This document shows positions 5,395 to 5,405 of a stretch of 5,405 nt of DNA, piece after piece. The stretch spans positions 1 to 5,405 of the forward strand of contig CAAHEK010000228.1 in NCBI GenBank assembly GCA_900772425.1, read 5' to 3'. The notes below the pieces were generated by a model. It did not search any database, was not told the origin of the DNA, and saw only the letters and a program-made list of their open reading frames with translations. Source of the DNA: an uncultured Lachnospira sp. Lineage in GTDB: Bacteria > Bacillota > Clostridia > Lachnospirales > Lachnospiraceae. Every line of letters begins with the position of its first letter. Within the stretch, counting starts at the first letter, position 1. The translations under genes and the position numbers were made by a program.

Positions 5395-5405
5395 ATTTAA
5401 TCATC

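Noticed and set aside
1..5405. CRISPR array, tRNA, rRNA or insertion sequence
   Set aside because: No regularly spaced direct repeats, no tRNA cloverleaf or rRNA stretches, and no transposase or terminal inverted repeats with target duplications were found.

Overview
The window is AT-rich and looks like the chromosome of a low-GC anaerobic Firmicute, most likely a gut clostridium of the Lachnospiraceae type. The basis is strong AGGAGG ribosome binding sites, the protein styles seen here (a Ser/Pro/Glu linker, a cell-surface protein of beta-helix plus Ig-like repeats, a YtrA-type GntR regulator) and A/T-rich codon use. This assignment is inference from style, because no rRNA or other marker is present.

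All four supportable genes are on the minus strand, so the transcription order runs from right to left. (1) At 5394-5008 is a 128-residue GntR regulator of the YtrA subfamily. (2) After a 117-base gap, at 4890-3481, is a polytopic membrane protein with a DUF1648/DUF5808-type architecture and a C-terminal bacterial PH-like domain. These two probably form a small autoregulated operon. It ends in a long stem-loop at 3359-3417 that has a U-tract on the minus strand. (3) At 3148-2384 is a 254-residue membrane-anchored protein: one N-terminal transmembrane helix, a long acidic then Pro-rich linker, and a C-terminal domain of about 95 residues that I do not recognise. (4) From 2080 off the left edge is the first 693 residues of a large secreted surface protein: signal peptide, helical N-terminal domain, beta-helix-like region with GG-T repeats, a short Cys-x5-Cys linker, and at least three Ig-like repeats. 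It is open throughout the window and its C-terminus is missing.

The two large intergenic stretches (2081-2383 and 3149-3480) contain no credible gene. The 3149-3480 stretch is rich in structure. In the minus direction it holds a terminator, a near-palindrome, a tandem 13-base repeat just upstream of a perfect TTGACA, a run of seven G, and a 10-base inverted repeat near the expected transcription start. This suggests that the anchored-protein gene is controlled. The 2081-2383 stretch holds candidate promoters for the surface protein and no clear terminator for the gene before it.

I see no mobile element, CRISPR array, tRNA or rRNA. Nothing here clearly forms a new defence or biosynthetic system. 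The most open questions are the orphan domain of the anchored protein, its regulatory region, and the role of the GntR-membrane protein pair.
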